This document shows, piece by piece, positions 13,020 to 24,552 of a stretch of 64,000 nucleotides of DNA. Source of the DNA: Perognathus longimembris pacificus (lineage: Eukaryota; Chordata; Mammalia; Rodentia; Heteromyidae). The position numbers and the translations under genes were made by a program. The DNA lies in contig NC_063181.1 of the NCBI RefSeq assembly GCF_023159225.1, positions 11,367,606-11,431,605 of the forward strand, read 5' to 3'. Below the pieces are notes generated by a model. The model was not told the DNA's origin, did no database searches, and saw nothing but the letters and a program-made list of their open reading frames with translations. The first letter of the stretch is position 1. Each line of letters starts with the position of its first letter.

Positions 13020-13138
13020 AAATCCCTCATCTTCACAAACAGTACAAGAAATGTACCCAATGCCTAACATATGAAACTGTAACCTCTCTGTACATCAGTT
13101 TGATAATAAAAATTTGGAAAAAAAAATCCCTCGTCTTC
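13020..13138 (+). mobile_element. 5'-truncated L1 3' end with target-site duplication
   Basis: An 89-bp insert (13035-13123) carries CTCTCTGTACATCAGTTTGA, AATAAAAA and a terminal A run. It is bounded by AAATCCCTCATCTTC at 13020-13034 and AAATCCCTCGTCTTC at 13124-13138 (one mismatch), marking a target-primed insertion. Confidence 0.9.
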
Positions 13139-13434
13139 CACTGGTTTGTGCTTTGTGCTTATATTAATTCAAGATTTTGTGTTTAGCCACCATATTCCTC
13201 ACCAAATAATTCTGGTATCTTGTCTATGTGAAATGTAATTTTTAGATAGAATTGGCCCACAGACTCCTTTTCCAGTTTGGCCTTTGAACTCTCAGTGAAT
13301 CATCAGAATACATAACTTGAAAAGTAAGTTCTTTGGGCAGATGTGATAATACGTATCTCCATCCCAGCTATGGGGGGGGGGGCTCGGAAATGAGAACTGC
13401 TTCAAAGAGTTCAAGACTAGGTAGGTAGATTAGG

Positions 13435-13435
<1 letters not shown>

Positions 13436-13490
<55 letters not shown>

Positions 13491-13495
13491 CAGAC

Positions 13496-13546
<51 letters not shown>

Positions 13547-13551
13547 CAGAC

Positions 13552-13631
<80 letters not shown>
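13436..13631. repeat. (GATA)n microsatellite with GACA/GAAA interruptions
   Basis: Nearly 200 bp of GATA, interrupted twice by the same GACAGACAGAAA block. It follows a degraded B1-like segment (13338-13430). The 93-codon YLSI-repeat frame here is a by-product. Confidence 0.98.
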
Positions 13632-13674
13632 CCTCTCCTCTTGGAACATAATATAAGAAAAAGATCTTTTAAAT

Positions 13675-13960
13675 AAAAAGAAAAGCTATGGCTATAGTCT
13701 TAGCTACTTGAGAGTCAGAGATAAGAAGAGTCATGGTTATAGGAAGCCCTGGGAAAAGATCATGAGACCCCTCACCAATAAAAAGTTGGGTACAGTAGCT
13801 TGTGCCTATAATCTCAGCTATTCAGCAAGCACAAATAGGAGGCTTATCAACCTAACTGTAAAACAGCAAAAGTGAAAAAGAGCTGGTAGAGCAACTACCT
13901 CAAAAGCTTAAGACATTGAGTTCAACTCTAAGTACAGGAAAGAAAAGAAAAGACAAGAAA
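13675..13960 (+). mobile_element. Two degraded B1-headed SINE units
   Basis: The first unit has TAGTCTTAGCTACTTGAGAG (about 13683-13790). The second has TGTGCCTATAATCTCAGCTA and a Geo-like tail with GAGTTCAACTCTAAGTAC, followed by an A/G-rich tail (13793-13978). Confidence 0.6.
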
Positions 13961-14069
13961 AGTAAAAAAAAAAAAAAGTAAAATGCAGATTTCTTGGTCC
14001 TAGTCTTCAAAACAAGACAGGAATTTTCGTATTTGGTATTCATTTGTGTGGCAGCGCTCTACTTCCTTG

Positions 14070-14260
14070 ATCTCATTTGGTATTTTCCACTTGAGCCTTG
14101 CTCCAGCCTGTTGTGTGTGTGGGTTTGTTTTTGTTTTTTTGCAGGTTAATTGGACATGAAGTCTCAGACTTTTTGTCTGGGATGGCTTTGAACCATATAC
14201 TCAAGATCTTAGCCACTTGAGTAGCTAGGATTATAGGTATGAGCCTATATGTTTTGCTAA
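14070..14260 (-). mobile_element. B1-Geo SINE
   Basis: Reverse copy: GTTAATTGGACATGAAGTCT, ATGGCTTTGAACCATA, CTTGAGTAGCTAGGATTATA. The Geo half is damaged by a T/G-rich insertion around 14110-14140. Confidence 0.7.
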
Positions 14261-14603
14261 ATTTTATATCAAGTTTTAAAACAACTGCACTGAAAAGAAA
14301 GATACTCCAGAGATTCTTTGACTTAACTCCTCCCACATGGGCTTACAGACAAGCCAGCATGACAGGAAGCACACCAGGTAGGCCCTAGAGAAGTGTATTC
14401 TATACGTGTTATTACTGTATTCTTGAAGATGATCTGTCAGTGATCATTGAACACTTGTGAACCTTAGCTATAACTGTGCCACTAGGTTATTGTGGGTTAT
14501 GACAACAGGTGAGGACTCTTTATCTCCTACCATAAAAAATATAGTTTGTTCATAATTTTGACACCATTTACTCAGGAGAGTATTATTATTTCAAACATTC
14601 TTT

Positions 14604-14712
14604 TGGATGTGGTAGTTCACACGTGTACTCCCCAATCTCAAAAGGCTGAGGAAGGAGGATCATTTGTTTGAGGCCAGACCCAGCTACACAGTGAGAGCTT
14701 GTCTCAAATAAA
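14604..14712 (+). mobile_element. B1-like monomer
   Basis: 7SL-type motifs in order: GTGGTAGTTCACACGTGTA, AGGCTGAGGAAGGAGGATCA, TTTGAGGCCAG, GAGAGCTTGTCTCAAATAAA. Confidence 0.75.
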
Positions 14713-15644
14713 CAATGAGCAAAGTACATCATTTCTATTCCCAAAAGAACAAGTGAATTAAAATACATGAGTTAAGGGGGATACATATCTTATGGCAGTA
14801 ATAAATGTCATTTTTTTCATAACAGTTATAATGCTTTATCTGTGTTACTTTTTCACAGCAACCCCCTCCCAAATCCCCACTGGTTTGGTTTTCACTGATT
14901 TAAAAAATGCCCAAGTTTCACACTATAAAACATTGCCTACTTTTTGATGCAATTGAATTTCAGCAAGTCCCTAAAACCTTTTCATTGTTTTTGAAGCAAG
15001 AATGTCTTGGGGATTATACAGTATTTCTGGAGTTTGATTTTCTTAAAGAAGTATCACTTAGTTTGAGACGTGTGACTAATATGATCATAACCCTTGAGAA
15101 ATTAGACTTTTCTAGAGACATCACTAAGGAATACTAACAATTCCCTTGTCTCAACTGTGCATTCAGGCTACAAACTGCCAAAGTAAACAAATAATGAATA
15201 CCTTTTGCTAGTTACTCCCCGTTGTGAAATCACAGAGGACTGAGTAGACAGATCTGCAAAGTGTACATGCTTCTTATCATCTGAGGGCTTTGAGATTTTC
15301 ATAATAAATGAGAAAACAGCATCAGGTAATGAAGGCACTGTGCGTGAACAGGTTCATTGGTGATTCTGTATCTCAATGAACTAAAAATTAGGATATTTAA
15401 GGCAACCACAGAGTTGACAGGAATTTTTTTTAAAAATCTGAAACAATAAACAAAAGAAATTGATAGAAAAGTACTTTGTATTGCTAGAACTGCAGGGGAA
15501 TAACAAGAAGGATGGAAAAGGGGAGAGGAGAATAGGAGGGGAGGAGAGCTAGAGGGAGAAGGACATAAAATATAAGATATAAAACAAAATGTTTCCTTAT
15601 TGATGTACTTCATTTATCTTATTTATTGGTTGGTTGATTTTTGT
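14713..15644. other. AT-rich intergenic stretch
   Basis: No gene is recognised. 15495-15570 is a G/A-rich tract like those found in L1 3' UTRs. Confidence 0.5.
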
Positions 15645-15697
15645 GCTGGCACTGGAGCTGGAACTCAGGGCCTAGGTGCTTCCACTCAATAGTGTAC
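15645..15697 (-). mobile_element. Geo-half fragment
   Basis: GCTGGCACTGGAGCTGGAAC followed by TCAGGGCCTAGGTGC matches the Geo 3' end in reverse. Confidence 0.6.
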
Positions 15698-15767
15698 AGT
15701 ATTTTATATTTTGAGAAGAGTTAAGGTTCACCTCATCAAAGATGCTTGGATGAGTATATGGCATTTT

Positions 15768-15910
15768 AAAAATAGCTAAAGGGGCTGGGAATATGGCTTG
15801 GTGGCAAGAGTGGTCACCTCGTATACATGGGGTTCGATTCGCCAGCACCACATATGTAGAAAATGGCCAGAAGTGGTGCTGTGGCTCAAGTGGCAGAGTG
15901 CTAGCTTTGT

Positions 15911-15952
<42 letters not shown>

Positions 15953-16033
15953 AGCCAGGGACAGTGCTCAGGCCCTGAGTTCAAGCCCCAGGACTGGCAA
16001 AAAACCAAAACAAAACAATAAAAAAATAGCTAA
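15768..16033 (+). mobile_element. IDL-Geo SINE with internal A38, plus target-site duplications
   Basis: The ID head (GGGGCTGGGAATATGGCTTG, GGTTCGATTCGCCAGCACCA) is followed by the Geo half. Perfect 12-bp duplications AAAAATAGCTAA at 15768-15779 and 16022-16033 bound the insert. The usual short A run before GAAGCCAGGG is expanded to 38 A (15913-15950). Confidence 0.95.
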
Positions 16034-17310
16034 GTAAATTAATCAGTGTTGAAGATGTAGACTTGTGGTTCAAAGACAAGACTATATCATAAGCCTAACA
16101 TTTCTATCTATATAATTCCATAGCTGACATACACTAGGATTGAACTATTACATCAATTCAATTCATCCAGACAATTTTCACATACATACACATATATGTA
16201 TATGTATATATGTATATACACATCTTTTTAATCATGCAGAGAACTTTTAGTGCAAATGAGAAGAGAGATGAGTAAATTGTATTACCTTCTGTAGCCTGAT
16301 TACAAAGTTAGTCTGTGAACTCAGGAGGGAGTCCAGCAAATCCAGGCGATCTGCCATGCAAATAGCATTTCCATCGCACTATAGTAAGCAGCGATTGCAT
16401 GTCACAGTTTTATGTAATGACCGTGGGCTGAATTCAGCAGTATCAGGGATGAGACTATCAGATACACAACATGATCTGTTTGGCATTAAGAGAAAACCAA
16501 GAGAACATTGGCATGACACCTACTACGCCTTTCCAAGGACATAATCAAGAGATGGTTCGAGAACCCACACCACCCACGCTTCCCAGGTGGCCACAGAATA
16601 AATGGCTCATTATTGGACAGCCTACCAGAGTTTCTTGTGGTTTGAAACAAACTGTCCATGCCTTTTTTTTATTTTAGTTTAAAAACATCTAAGGGTTCAT
16701 TCATTGACATTTAAAAAAGAGACTGTAGTAGCGTTATTGTTGAAGGAAGAAAGTAACTGAATATGAGAGACAAAAAAAACTGTTTTTCAAAGTTATTTTG
16801 TTGATGCTACTAGTGTTGTTTTCCCTTGTTCTTGGCAAATGCCTTTATTTTGAAGTTTAGAAGGATTTTATATCCTGGAGTTACATAATAGTTTGTATTA
16901 TTTGCTTGACATACATCTAATTTTAACAGAAACACGATTCTGGGCATTAATAGGAATTTTCACTTTTTGGTAAAGTTGATATATTTCAGTGGGCTTACAC
17001 AAATATTTGGTCTTAGTGTGACATTATAACTATGAAAACTCCTTTCTTTTATTAACTTGCTTGGTGTAACATATTTTGTTATGGGAATGAAAATCGAGCG
17101 AAAGTGGATATAAAAGTTGCCCTTGCTATTTAGGTATATTTAAAATACAAATTTTCTTGAGCTAAAAGGTTTGATTCAAAAGAACTAAGAGAATGAATGA
17201 ATGCATTTTTTAATGATTGCAACATAATTACTGGGGTAATCAGTAATTGGAATAATTTAGTTAGATAAATGAGTGCCGGTCAAAAAGTTAGAAATGAAAA
17301 TGTTAATACT
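16034..17310. other. AT-rich intergenic stretch
   Basis: A TATATG/TATACA simple patch lies at 16187-16221. Otherwise nothing is recognised; the 62- and 68-codon frames near 16356-16677 have no resemblance. Confidence 0.5.
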
Positions 17311-17545
17311 AAAAAGCCCAAGGAGGGCGGGGAATATGGCCTAGTGGTAAAGTGCTTGCCTCGTATACATGAAGCCCTGGGTTCAATTCCTCAGCACCAC
17401 ATATATAGAAAATGGCCAAAAGTGGCGCTGTGGCTCAAGTGGTAGAGTGCTAGCCTTGAGCAAAAAGAAGCCAGGGACAGTGCTCAGGCCCTGAGTTCAA
17501 GCCCCAGGACTGGCAAAACAAAACAAAACATAAAAAGCCCAAGGA
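17311..17545 (+). mobile_element. IDL-Geo SINE with target-site duplications
   Basis: Full-length element at 17325-17531 between perfect 14-bp repeats AAAAAGCCCAAGGA (17311-17324 and 17532-17545). The tail is (CAAAA)n-like. A further Geo-tail-like fragment follows at about 17547-17620. Confidence 0.95.
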
Positions 17546-17732
17546 ATGTGCCTCAAGTAGTAGAACACTGCCTAACCATAATCAGGCCCCGAGTTTAAAC
17601 CCCTGTATTTTCAACAAGAAAAATAAGGGACAAGTGGATTTCATCATATTCATTTAAGTTAGAGCCACTTGAATAAGAATAAAAATGTTTCCATTGAGTA
17701 TATCCACCATACAACATTTTATTTTCCTTTTT

Positions 17733-17896
17733 GCCAGTCCTGGGCTTGAACTCAGCACCTGGGCACTGCCCAGAGTTTCTTTTTGCTCAAGACTAGCATT
17801 CTATCACTTTGAACCTCAACATCACTTTTGCCTTGAACCTAAGGCTTCATGCATGCTAGGCAAGCATTCTACCACTAAGCCACATTCTCAGCCTCA
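17733..17896 (-). mobile_element. IDL-Geo SINE, internally deleted
   Basis: TGCCAGTCCTGGGCTTGAAC at the Geo end and CATGCTAGGCAAGCATTCTA at the ID head are clear. The middle lacks part of the Geo half, so it is an older copy. Confidence 0.8.
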
Positions 17897-17917
17897 GTAT
17901 ACACTATTTTAATACAC

Positions 17918-18000
17918 ACATTAGTGTATTAACTGATTTAATCCTAATGAATCTATGAGAAAGTCACTACTACCATTTTGGGATTTATTTTCCCATTAGG
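17918..18000 (-). mobile_element. MIR relic
   Basis: ACTGATTTAATCCTAATGAA, CTACCATTTTGG and TTTTCCCATT follow the MIR 3' region in reverse. Weakly conserved. Confidence 0.45.
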
Positions 18001-19869
18001 GTTTTTATTTTACATATTGAAAAAGAAAGGTACACACTTAATTTAAGCATTGTATTTTGGCAGACAGATCTCTCTCACTCACCTCCTGTTATTAATGTAG
18101 CTATAACAGTGACTTTCCCTGGGTTATGCAAGTATAGTGGAGAAGGTGGGATGTCCCTTCTGTGATTCCATAAACTGATAATGTCCATCTTGCTGTCAGA
18201 TGCTGCCTATTAATTCTTTCTTGGGCTATCCTCAGTCAAGAGCCTTACCATATGGAGAGGTTCACATGGCAGGATACTGACAAAGATCTTGCTAACAGCT
18301 CTCAAGGAGCAGATTTCTTCAGTCAAATAATTTGTAAGGAATTCAAACCTTACAAACAACCACATGGCCTTGGAAAGGGATCCTTCTGCAGTCCGGCCTC
18401 CGTCCTGGCTGATTTCTTGGGTGTAGGCTTGGAAAAATCCCAGACTCAGAAAAACCAGTGAAGTCAAACCTGAATTTGTGACCTGGAGATCATAAGCAGG
18501 TGCAGTTATTTGCCCAGCTGTAGCAGGGCTTCTGATACCGCATTTTGAGAAAAGATGGCAAGAAGCACAATCTACCTCAACATGAAATAAGCCCCACAAG
18601 TAAGGCAGGGGCTCAGAGTGCAGCCTGCTGTATGTTGGTGCCAAGTCTGATGGTCTGTGAGGGCCTTGAGTAGAAAGCTATTTCCTGTAGTCTGCCACAC
18701 TGGCACTTAAGCAAACTTACCCTGAGACCCAACTGAGGGGAAGACAGAGGACAAGATGTCTCTCAGCGCACAGGGAACGGTGTCGCCCACAGCATCTTCA
18801 GTGGGCAACTGGAGCAGAGCTTCGCTTCTGTCGGTGGAGGGAGTGGGAGCCCACTAGGTGACTGGTGACAAGGGCCTAGCAGGTAGAGTGGAGATGAGGA
18901 TGCTGAACTTGGCCTTCCAGCCGATGAGGGCTTGGGGATTAAAGTGTTTGTGTGGGTGTTAAGATATCTCCTGTGTAGGCCAAGGAAGCTGAGACATTTA
19001 GGTTGCATAAAGATTAAAGGGAATAAATAAACTCTGAAATGCCATAGCACACTCAACTTGCCTGTGCAAAATATCTCCTGGGTAAAATCCGTAATTACTT
19101 TCTGAAGAAACTTTTCTTGCATATTTTATGTTGCCATAGAGTTATTTCCAAATATCAAATGAAACCATGTAAATTATTCTTGTGGGTTTTTTTTCTAAGT
19201 GTATTCATTAAGTCCATTCACAGTCACTGCTAATTAATGCCTCTGGAGGGGAGAGAGAGAAAGAGAGAGAGAATGCACTAGTGAAGATCATTTCAAGCTA
19301 AATAGACACGAAAATATTCTATTAAGTAGATTCAAACCCACTGAAACTGATGTCTGGATTATATTTGTCAAGTTAATGTCTTAAGTCTTTCATCTGTGAA
19401 AGATAGTGAAGTCATTATGCAAATTTATGCATAAAAATAAAAATCCCATATGTGCCTAGAGGGAGAGGTTTCTAGCCAAAATGCTAATCATGTGACATAA
19501 TAATATTTAGCATTTCTACAGATTTCAATTCAAGGAGCTCAAAATGCATTATAGATGCATTATCTGCTTAAAGAATCTGTGATAAATTTCAAAGGTGAGT
19601 CCCATTTTAATTGAACAAGATTGCAGGTTTAATAATAAAATCTTAAAAGGGAAAACTTCATAGAGTTTAAAATTTTTTTCCTGATCCAATTGAATCAAAT
19701 GTATAATTAAAACTGTAGGAAACTTGGCACGTAAACATTATAGTGATGGTTTCTATCACATAGCATTGAAGTTTTTACTCTATATTCTATGGTATTTTTC
19801 AATATGAACCTTAGGTTATGTGAATAAAATAAGGAGTTGACTCACTATTTGAACAGTGTCATGTTACTC
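18001..19869. other. Intergenic stretch: GC-richer open frames, then a motif-rich AT segment
   Basis: 18200-19130 is GC-richer, with a 144-codon minus frame (18210-18644) and a 119-codon minus frame (18763-19122). Neither is recognisable and no splice or poly(A) context supports them. A short (GA)n occurs at about 19252-19272. 19300-19640 has few repeats and contains an octamer ATGCAAAT and a 12-bp palindrome. Confidence 0.45.
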
Positions 19870-20170
19870 TACTAAAATACCTGAAGCAATGAACTTATAA
19901 AGAGAAAATGTTTCTGCTTATGGTGCTGGGCTTCCCAGGCCATGATTAGCTAATACTCTGGGCTTTAGGGAAAGTAGCACACTATGTGAGATTGTGTCCT
20001 TAAGGAAACCATCTAGGAACCAGGAATCTGAGAGAAATTGGAGGGTGCTAGGGGCCTACAATCACCTTTCAGGGCATGCCCCCAATAATCTAAGAACCTC
20101 CCACGAGTTCTCACTTCCTAATGGTTCTACCATCTTCCAGTAGTGCCTCCCCAGAACTGTTACATGGGTC
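19870..20170. repeat. Interspersed repeat, same family as 41405-41860, name uncertain
   Basis: The order of motifs (ACTAAAATACCTGAAGCAAT, TTATAAAGAGAAAATGTTTC, then CCAATAATCTAAGAACCTCC) resembles a medium-age rodent/primate repeat whose copies begin with a 'gacaaaatacc'-like block. I cannot say whether it is an LTR or an L1 3' end. Confidence 0.4.
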
Positions 20171-21243
20171 AGTGAAACCACAGCTCTGAATAGTACAGAA
20201 GCAAAAACAAGATGACTCTAAGACTGACCAGATTTTAGGTGCTGAAGAACTAATTCTAAAGGAGGTGCCACGAGGAAACAGGCGGAAGGTGCTATTAGCA
20301 CTGGGAAGGACAGTTGAGCCAAATTTTGAAGGATTTCCAAGGTCTATGTTGGAGGAAGTGAAGACTGGTAACATTCCATTAAAGGTGCTAAAAAAAAAAG
20401 TGTGCAAATATCTTGAACTGAAGGTTTGGGTTTCTGAAATCCCTTATCTTCCTAAAAGCAGAGATTCCTGAAAGAACTCAATTGTAATAAATCTCCTCCC
20501 AAGGAGCAACTCTAATCTTCTTCAGCACAAATACAGCCAAATTCACCACAACCACAGGGACCTGGCTGTGATTGTTAACGTCTCCCATCTCTTCTTATAA
20601 AGAGCAACTTGTCTTTCAAAAAAGTCTTTGCTTTTCTGTAGGCATCTCTTTATCTCCCTCCCTATACTGAATTAGGTTTATAGGCCCTAAATTAAGCTTC
20701 TAGACTAGCCCTTAGAGTCACCTACTCAGTACCTTCTTGTGTATTTACTCTGCACATGTTAAAATACATCTGCCAGAAACCTCTTTTGTTAACTTATTTT
20801 GCAAAGTCCCAGCTAATAAACCTAAGATGGCTCAAGGCAAAAGAAAAAGAGCAATGTCTACCTATGTCAGAACATGGTGATGTTTAGTCTGAAAAGGCAA
20901 CCTGCTGTCAGACTCATTGTGTGCATGTGAGTGTTCTGTGTTTTCAGCAATGGAGAAAGTACTTTAAGCCTGACAAAGTTATCTTTGATTTTTGACTCCA
21001 GTATCATACAACCAGTGTTAGGAATTTGAAATTGAAAGAGAGGGATAAACCACTGTGGAAAATGTGGGACAATCCTTTTGATTTTGATCATAGAATCAGG
21101 AATTGTTAAATCTTGTAAAATTTCTGTAACCCACATGTTAAACTACTCTATCTTCTGGCTTGCTTTTGTTTAAACACTAAAAATCCAAAGTATAACTTAG
21201 TCTTTTCATATGCCAAGATGTCACAGTGTATCTCTTGTATTTT

Positions 21244-21247
<4 letters not shown>
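20171..21247. other. Intergenic stretch, nothing recognised
   Basis: A 98-codon minus frame (20111-20407) and a 68-codon plus frame overlap and show no family resemblance. An A10 run lies at about 20390. Confidence 0.5.

Positions 21248-21296
<49 letters not shown>
21248..21296. repeat. (GT)n microsatellite
   Basis: About 24 uninterrupted GT units, adjoining the 3' end of a reverse SINE. Confidence 0.98.
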
Positions 21297-21533
21297 GGGG
21301 GCAGAGGTTGTGGGGTTTTAACTCAGGGCCTGGACACTGTCCTTGAGCCTTTTTGTGCTCAAGGCTAGCACTCTATCACTTGAGCCACAGCTCTACTTCC
21401 GGATTTTGAGTGGATAATTGTAGGTAAGACTCTCACAGGGACTCTTCAGCCTGCTTTGTCTTCAAACCATGATCCTCAGATCTCAGCCTTCTGAGTAGCT
21501 AGAATTACAGGCATGAGTCACCATCTCCCTGCC
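21297..21533 (-). mobile_element. B1-Geo SINE
   Basis: Reverse full-length copy: TTTTAACTCAGGGCCTGGAC, CAAGGCTAGCACTCTATCAC, CCATGATCCTCAGATCTCAG, ATTACAGGCATGAGTCACCA. Confidence 0.9.
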
Positions 21534-21864
21534 TTATCCCTTGTATTTTTAGAACCTAACGGGATGTACTTGTGGAGATGTCCAGGAAATATGAAGATAG
21601 ACTTCACAAAAGAGTGCAGAATTGGACCTATGGATATGGAATTCATGTAGAGGTTGGTAAGTAGAAAAGAACGAGAGCAAATTCTTCAGTGAAAAAAAGT
21701 AGCTACAAAAGGCAAGTAAAAAGACATGATTCTAATTATTTCAAAATAACTTTGGTGCAGAAACCATAGCTTCGATTGGACTCACCAAATATGAGCTCAG
21801 ATTCTATATATCTTCTGTAGTTTATTACCTGGGAGGATTGCGATAAATAGTTCCTTCTTTGGAT

Positions 21865-22010
21865 TTTCCTGAGAACGTTATGTGCTTTCTCATTTAATTC
21901 TCACAAAACTTTCATGAGGTAGTTAATTTTATATAGATGATGAGTCAACCAAGGGAGAGGAGTTGAGGAGCCAGTTTTCACTGTAGAGTCTATGAATGAA
22001 ATGGCTCTTA
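21865..22010 (-). mobile_element. MIR relic
   Basis: CTCATTTAATTCTCACAAAA, CATGAGGTAGTTAATTTTAT and GATGAGTCAACC follow the MIR core and 3' region in reverse. Confidence 0.65.
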
Positions 22011-22884
22011 CTTTCATCCATTTATTCATTGTTGTTCTTGAGAGCCCTTCTTTTATGTCCAGGCCTCTTCCCCTCAGAATCTTTATTTTTCCATTTCTCT
22101 TCTGGCATCCACTATTTATGCTTTCCCAAGAGACACTAATTTTTTAATATATGAAAATAGGGCTTTCATTTATTTAATAAAATTTTGGTTTTCTGAAAAA
22201 CATTTTTAAAAAATATGAAACATGCAGATTATCTGCTTTTATATAAACAAAAATCACCTTTATGTCATGTTTCAATATTAATGTTTTATATGCGTACATT
22301 ATGGACAGAAAAATATAGGAATAAAATGAAGAATATGGATATAGAGAACTGAAAAATAACTAAGAAATTATAAAAAAAAACTAAGGGAGAAAAACAGACA
22401 TAAGGAGAAAGTAAAAGATTAAAATTCATTGAAGCTCTCCTACGTATTACTGTGGGAATTGGTTGTTTTCCTACTTAGAACCAACCCCCTTCTTTCCCTA
22501 CATTTCCTGAGTCATAAACTAAAATTGCCAGATTTTACCTAGCATTTCTATGTACTCTGATAACCATAGACTGTGCCTCCATCCTAGCTAAATTGCCAAG
22601 GCAGATAGAGATTTATCAGAAGAAACCACTTTCGTGTTTTGGCTCAGTTGTGTGGGAGGTCACCCCTGGCACTTTGTGAGCCAGGTTGTATGACATTCAA
22701 GTCTGAGGAGAAAAGTCATTCTGAAGAGAAACATGAGCAAGAAGAATAAGTGAAGCCTTATTCCAGAGAATGATCTTACTCTGAGGCTGCTTGTCTAACA
22801 AGATTAAATTATTTGTCCTTGCTTTAGTCTCTTTTCATTAAGTATTATATTAGTTAGTGAAAAGACACTAATAAATATAATTAT
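22011..22884. other. AT-rich intergenic stretch
   Basis: Nothing is recognised beyond a CATTTATTCATT block near 22017 of the type common in ancient repeats. Confidence 0.5.
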
Positions 22885-23035
22885 CCATAGCAAATCTACA
22901 AGAGTGGTTATCATTTTATATTTAAGAAAATTGAGTATCCAAACACATAGAGCTCTTTGTACATGGCTAAACATGGCCATGAGCACATAAGTTCAGGATG
23001 CAAGAATTTATGTTCACCTTTTATACTATGGTGCC
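22885..23035 (-). mobile_element. MIR relic
   Basis: TTATCATTTTATATTTAAGA, AAATTGAGTATCC, ACATGGCTAAACATG and GTTCAGGATGCAAGAA correspond in order to the reverse MIR. Confidence 0.55.
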
Positions 23036-24332
23036 ATATTAAGAAATTTTTGAGACAGAAAAGTAGGAAGTGGTTCAGTGGGTAGACTTAGGGTTTTATG
23101 GGTATGTTTGTGAGCTTTATAACTTAATAGGTACTAAGTATCACCCAATATTGAAAGCTTTTTTATAATTAAATTTCCAGTAGTTGATATAATAAACCTA
23201 GAGCAGTATGCTAGAAATAATGGTTACAACTTTCTTGGTAACTATTTCCAGAGGAACCCAGGTTGCATTAAATCTGGTAAAGAGAAAGACCTTCCCTGGA
23301 AAAACCCAGTTCCTACCCAGCCACTGAACCAACCTCAACAATGTCTTTGATTTGAACAGTGCTTCCAAGGTCAGAAGTACTTTCACCTAAGTTATCTGTC
23401 TTAATAACTACTTAATAATAACAGTAAAGAACAATGAGGCATCCAAAGGCTAAACCACTTTGATGCAGGGCATAGGCAGCATTCTCACAGATTTCCCCAT
23501 GTTCTTTTAAGTTGACAAGAGTTAATAGTAGTAGAGCTGTGGCACAGATGTCCTGTCCAATGTGGAAAATATTTTCAATTACAGCAGTCCATTTGGAAAT
23601 GTGCTGTTAAAGAAATACTAAAAATAAAGGATGGCACAAAAAAATTAAATGTGTGGGAGGGAAAGATGCCCAAGACTGCAATGAAATCATAAAAGCAATA
23701 TGGAGAAATAGACATCGGGGACCCACAGGCTCTGAATGTAACCAACTCAGGGTGGTGTAGGGGTGTAGTTAAATTGGTGCCAGACAAACCTAAGAGTGGC
23801 TATGGAAACACTTTCCTTCCTCTTTTTCATAATATTAGCTCAGCTGCTGTCTAAAGAAATATAAGACTTGAGAAGATGTTAACCTTCCTTGTAGGCTAGC
23901 TTGTTAATTTTGGTAACCAGAGCTTGGTTTCTGATATAAACGCATCTTTTCTGGAGATCTTTAGTTACTTAGATACATACTAGTTACTTAGATGTTCCTT
24001 GGGCCTTCTTAGGTAACCTGTAAATATAGTATATTATCTGAGTGTTCCTACTTTTATTTGTGAGGGAAATCTCTGTGGTGTGTTCAGCTTTCTGTCTAGC
24101 CCATTGGCCTAGATAGGCCTTTCCTACTTTGCATCTTGTCCATTACGCACACAGCATACCTAACCCCATTCTGTGCTTATCAACAAATTCAAGAGATGGC
24201 ACAATGCGGTGCTTAATCTCTTCCATGGCTTCTAGTTTGGGTGTTGTGCTGGTGAGCCTTTTTGTTTTCTGAGAGAAAAATATAAATGGAGGAAAGGTAT
24301 TTATTTAATCATTTATTTATGTATATATGTAT
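23036..24332. other. Intergenic stretch, nothing recognised
   Basis: AT-rich, with no repeat or coding family recognised on either strand. Confidence 0.5.
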
Positions 24333-24552
24333 TTTTGTGCCAGTCTTGGGGCTTGAACTGGGGGCCTAGGTGTTGTCCCTGAGCTTTACTTCCTCAAGGC
24401 TGGCACTTTACACAGCTCCACTTCCAGATTTTTGGTGGTTAATTGGAGAGAGTCTCAGACTATTCCTGCCTGGACTGGTTTCCTACCATGATGATGAGAT
24501 CTCAGCCTCTTGGGAATCTAGGACCCAGGCATGAGCCACCGGTACCCAGCCT
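24333..24552 (-). mobile_element. B1-Geo SINE
   Basis: Reverse copy: GTGCCAGTCTTGGGGCTTGA, TTTTTGGTGGTTAATTGGAG, TGATGAGATCTCAGCCTCTT, CAGGCATGAGCCACC. Confidence 0.9.

Noticed and set aside
13368..13649. 93-codon frame of YLSI repeats
   Set aside because: Pure translation of the (GATA)n microsatellite.
15793..16037. Two frames with poly-lysine
   Set aside because: They translate the internal A38 of an IDL-Geo SINE.
17325..17400. tRNA-like head with A/B-box-like motifs (GGTTCAATTCC)
   Set aside because: This is the tRNA-derived head of an IDL-Geo SINE, not a functional tRNA gene; no intact cloverleaf 3' half follows.
18210..18644. 144-codon minus-strand frame
   Set aside because: Longest non-NPY1R-like frame in a GC-richer patch, but no family resemblance, no splice or poly(A) support; chance is the simplest reading.
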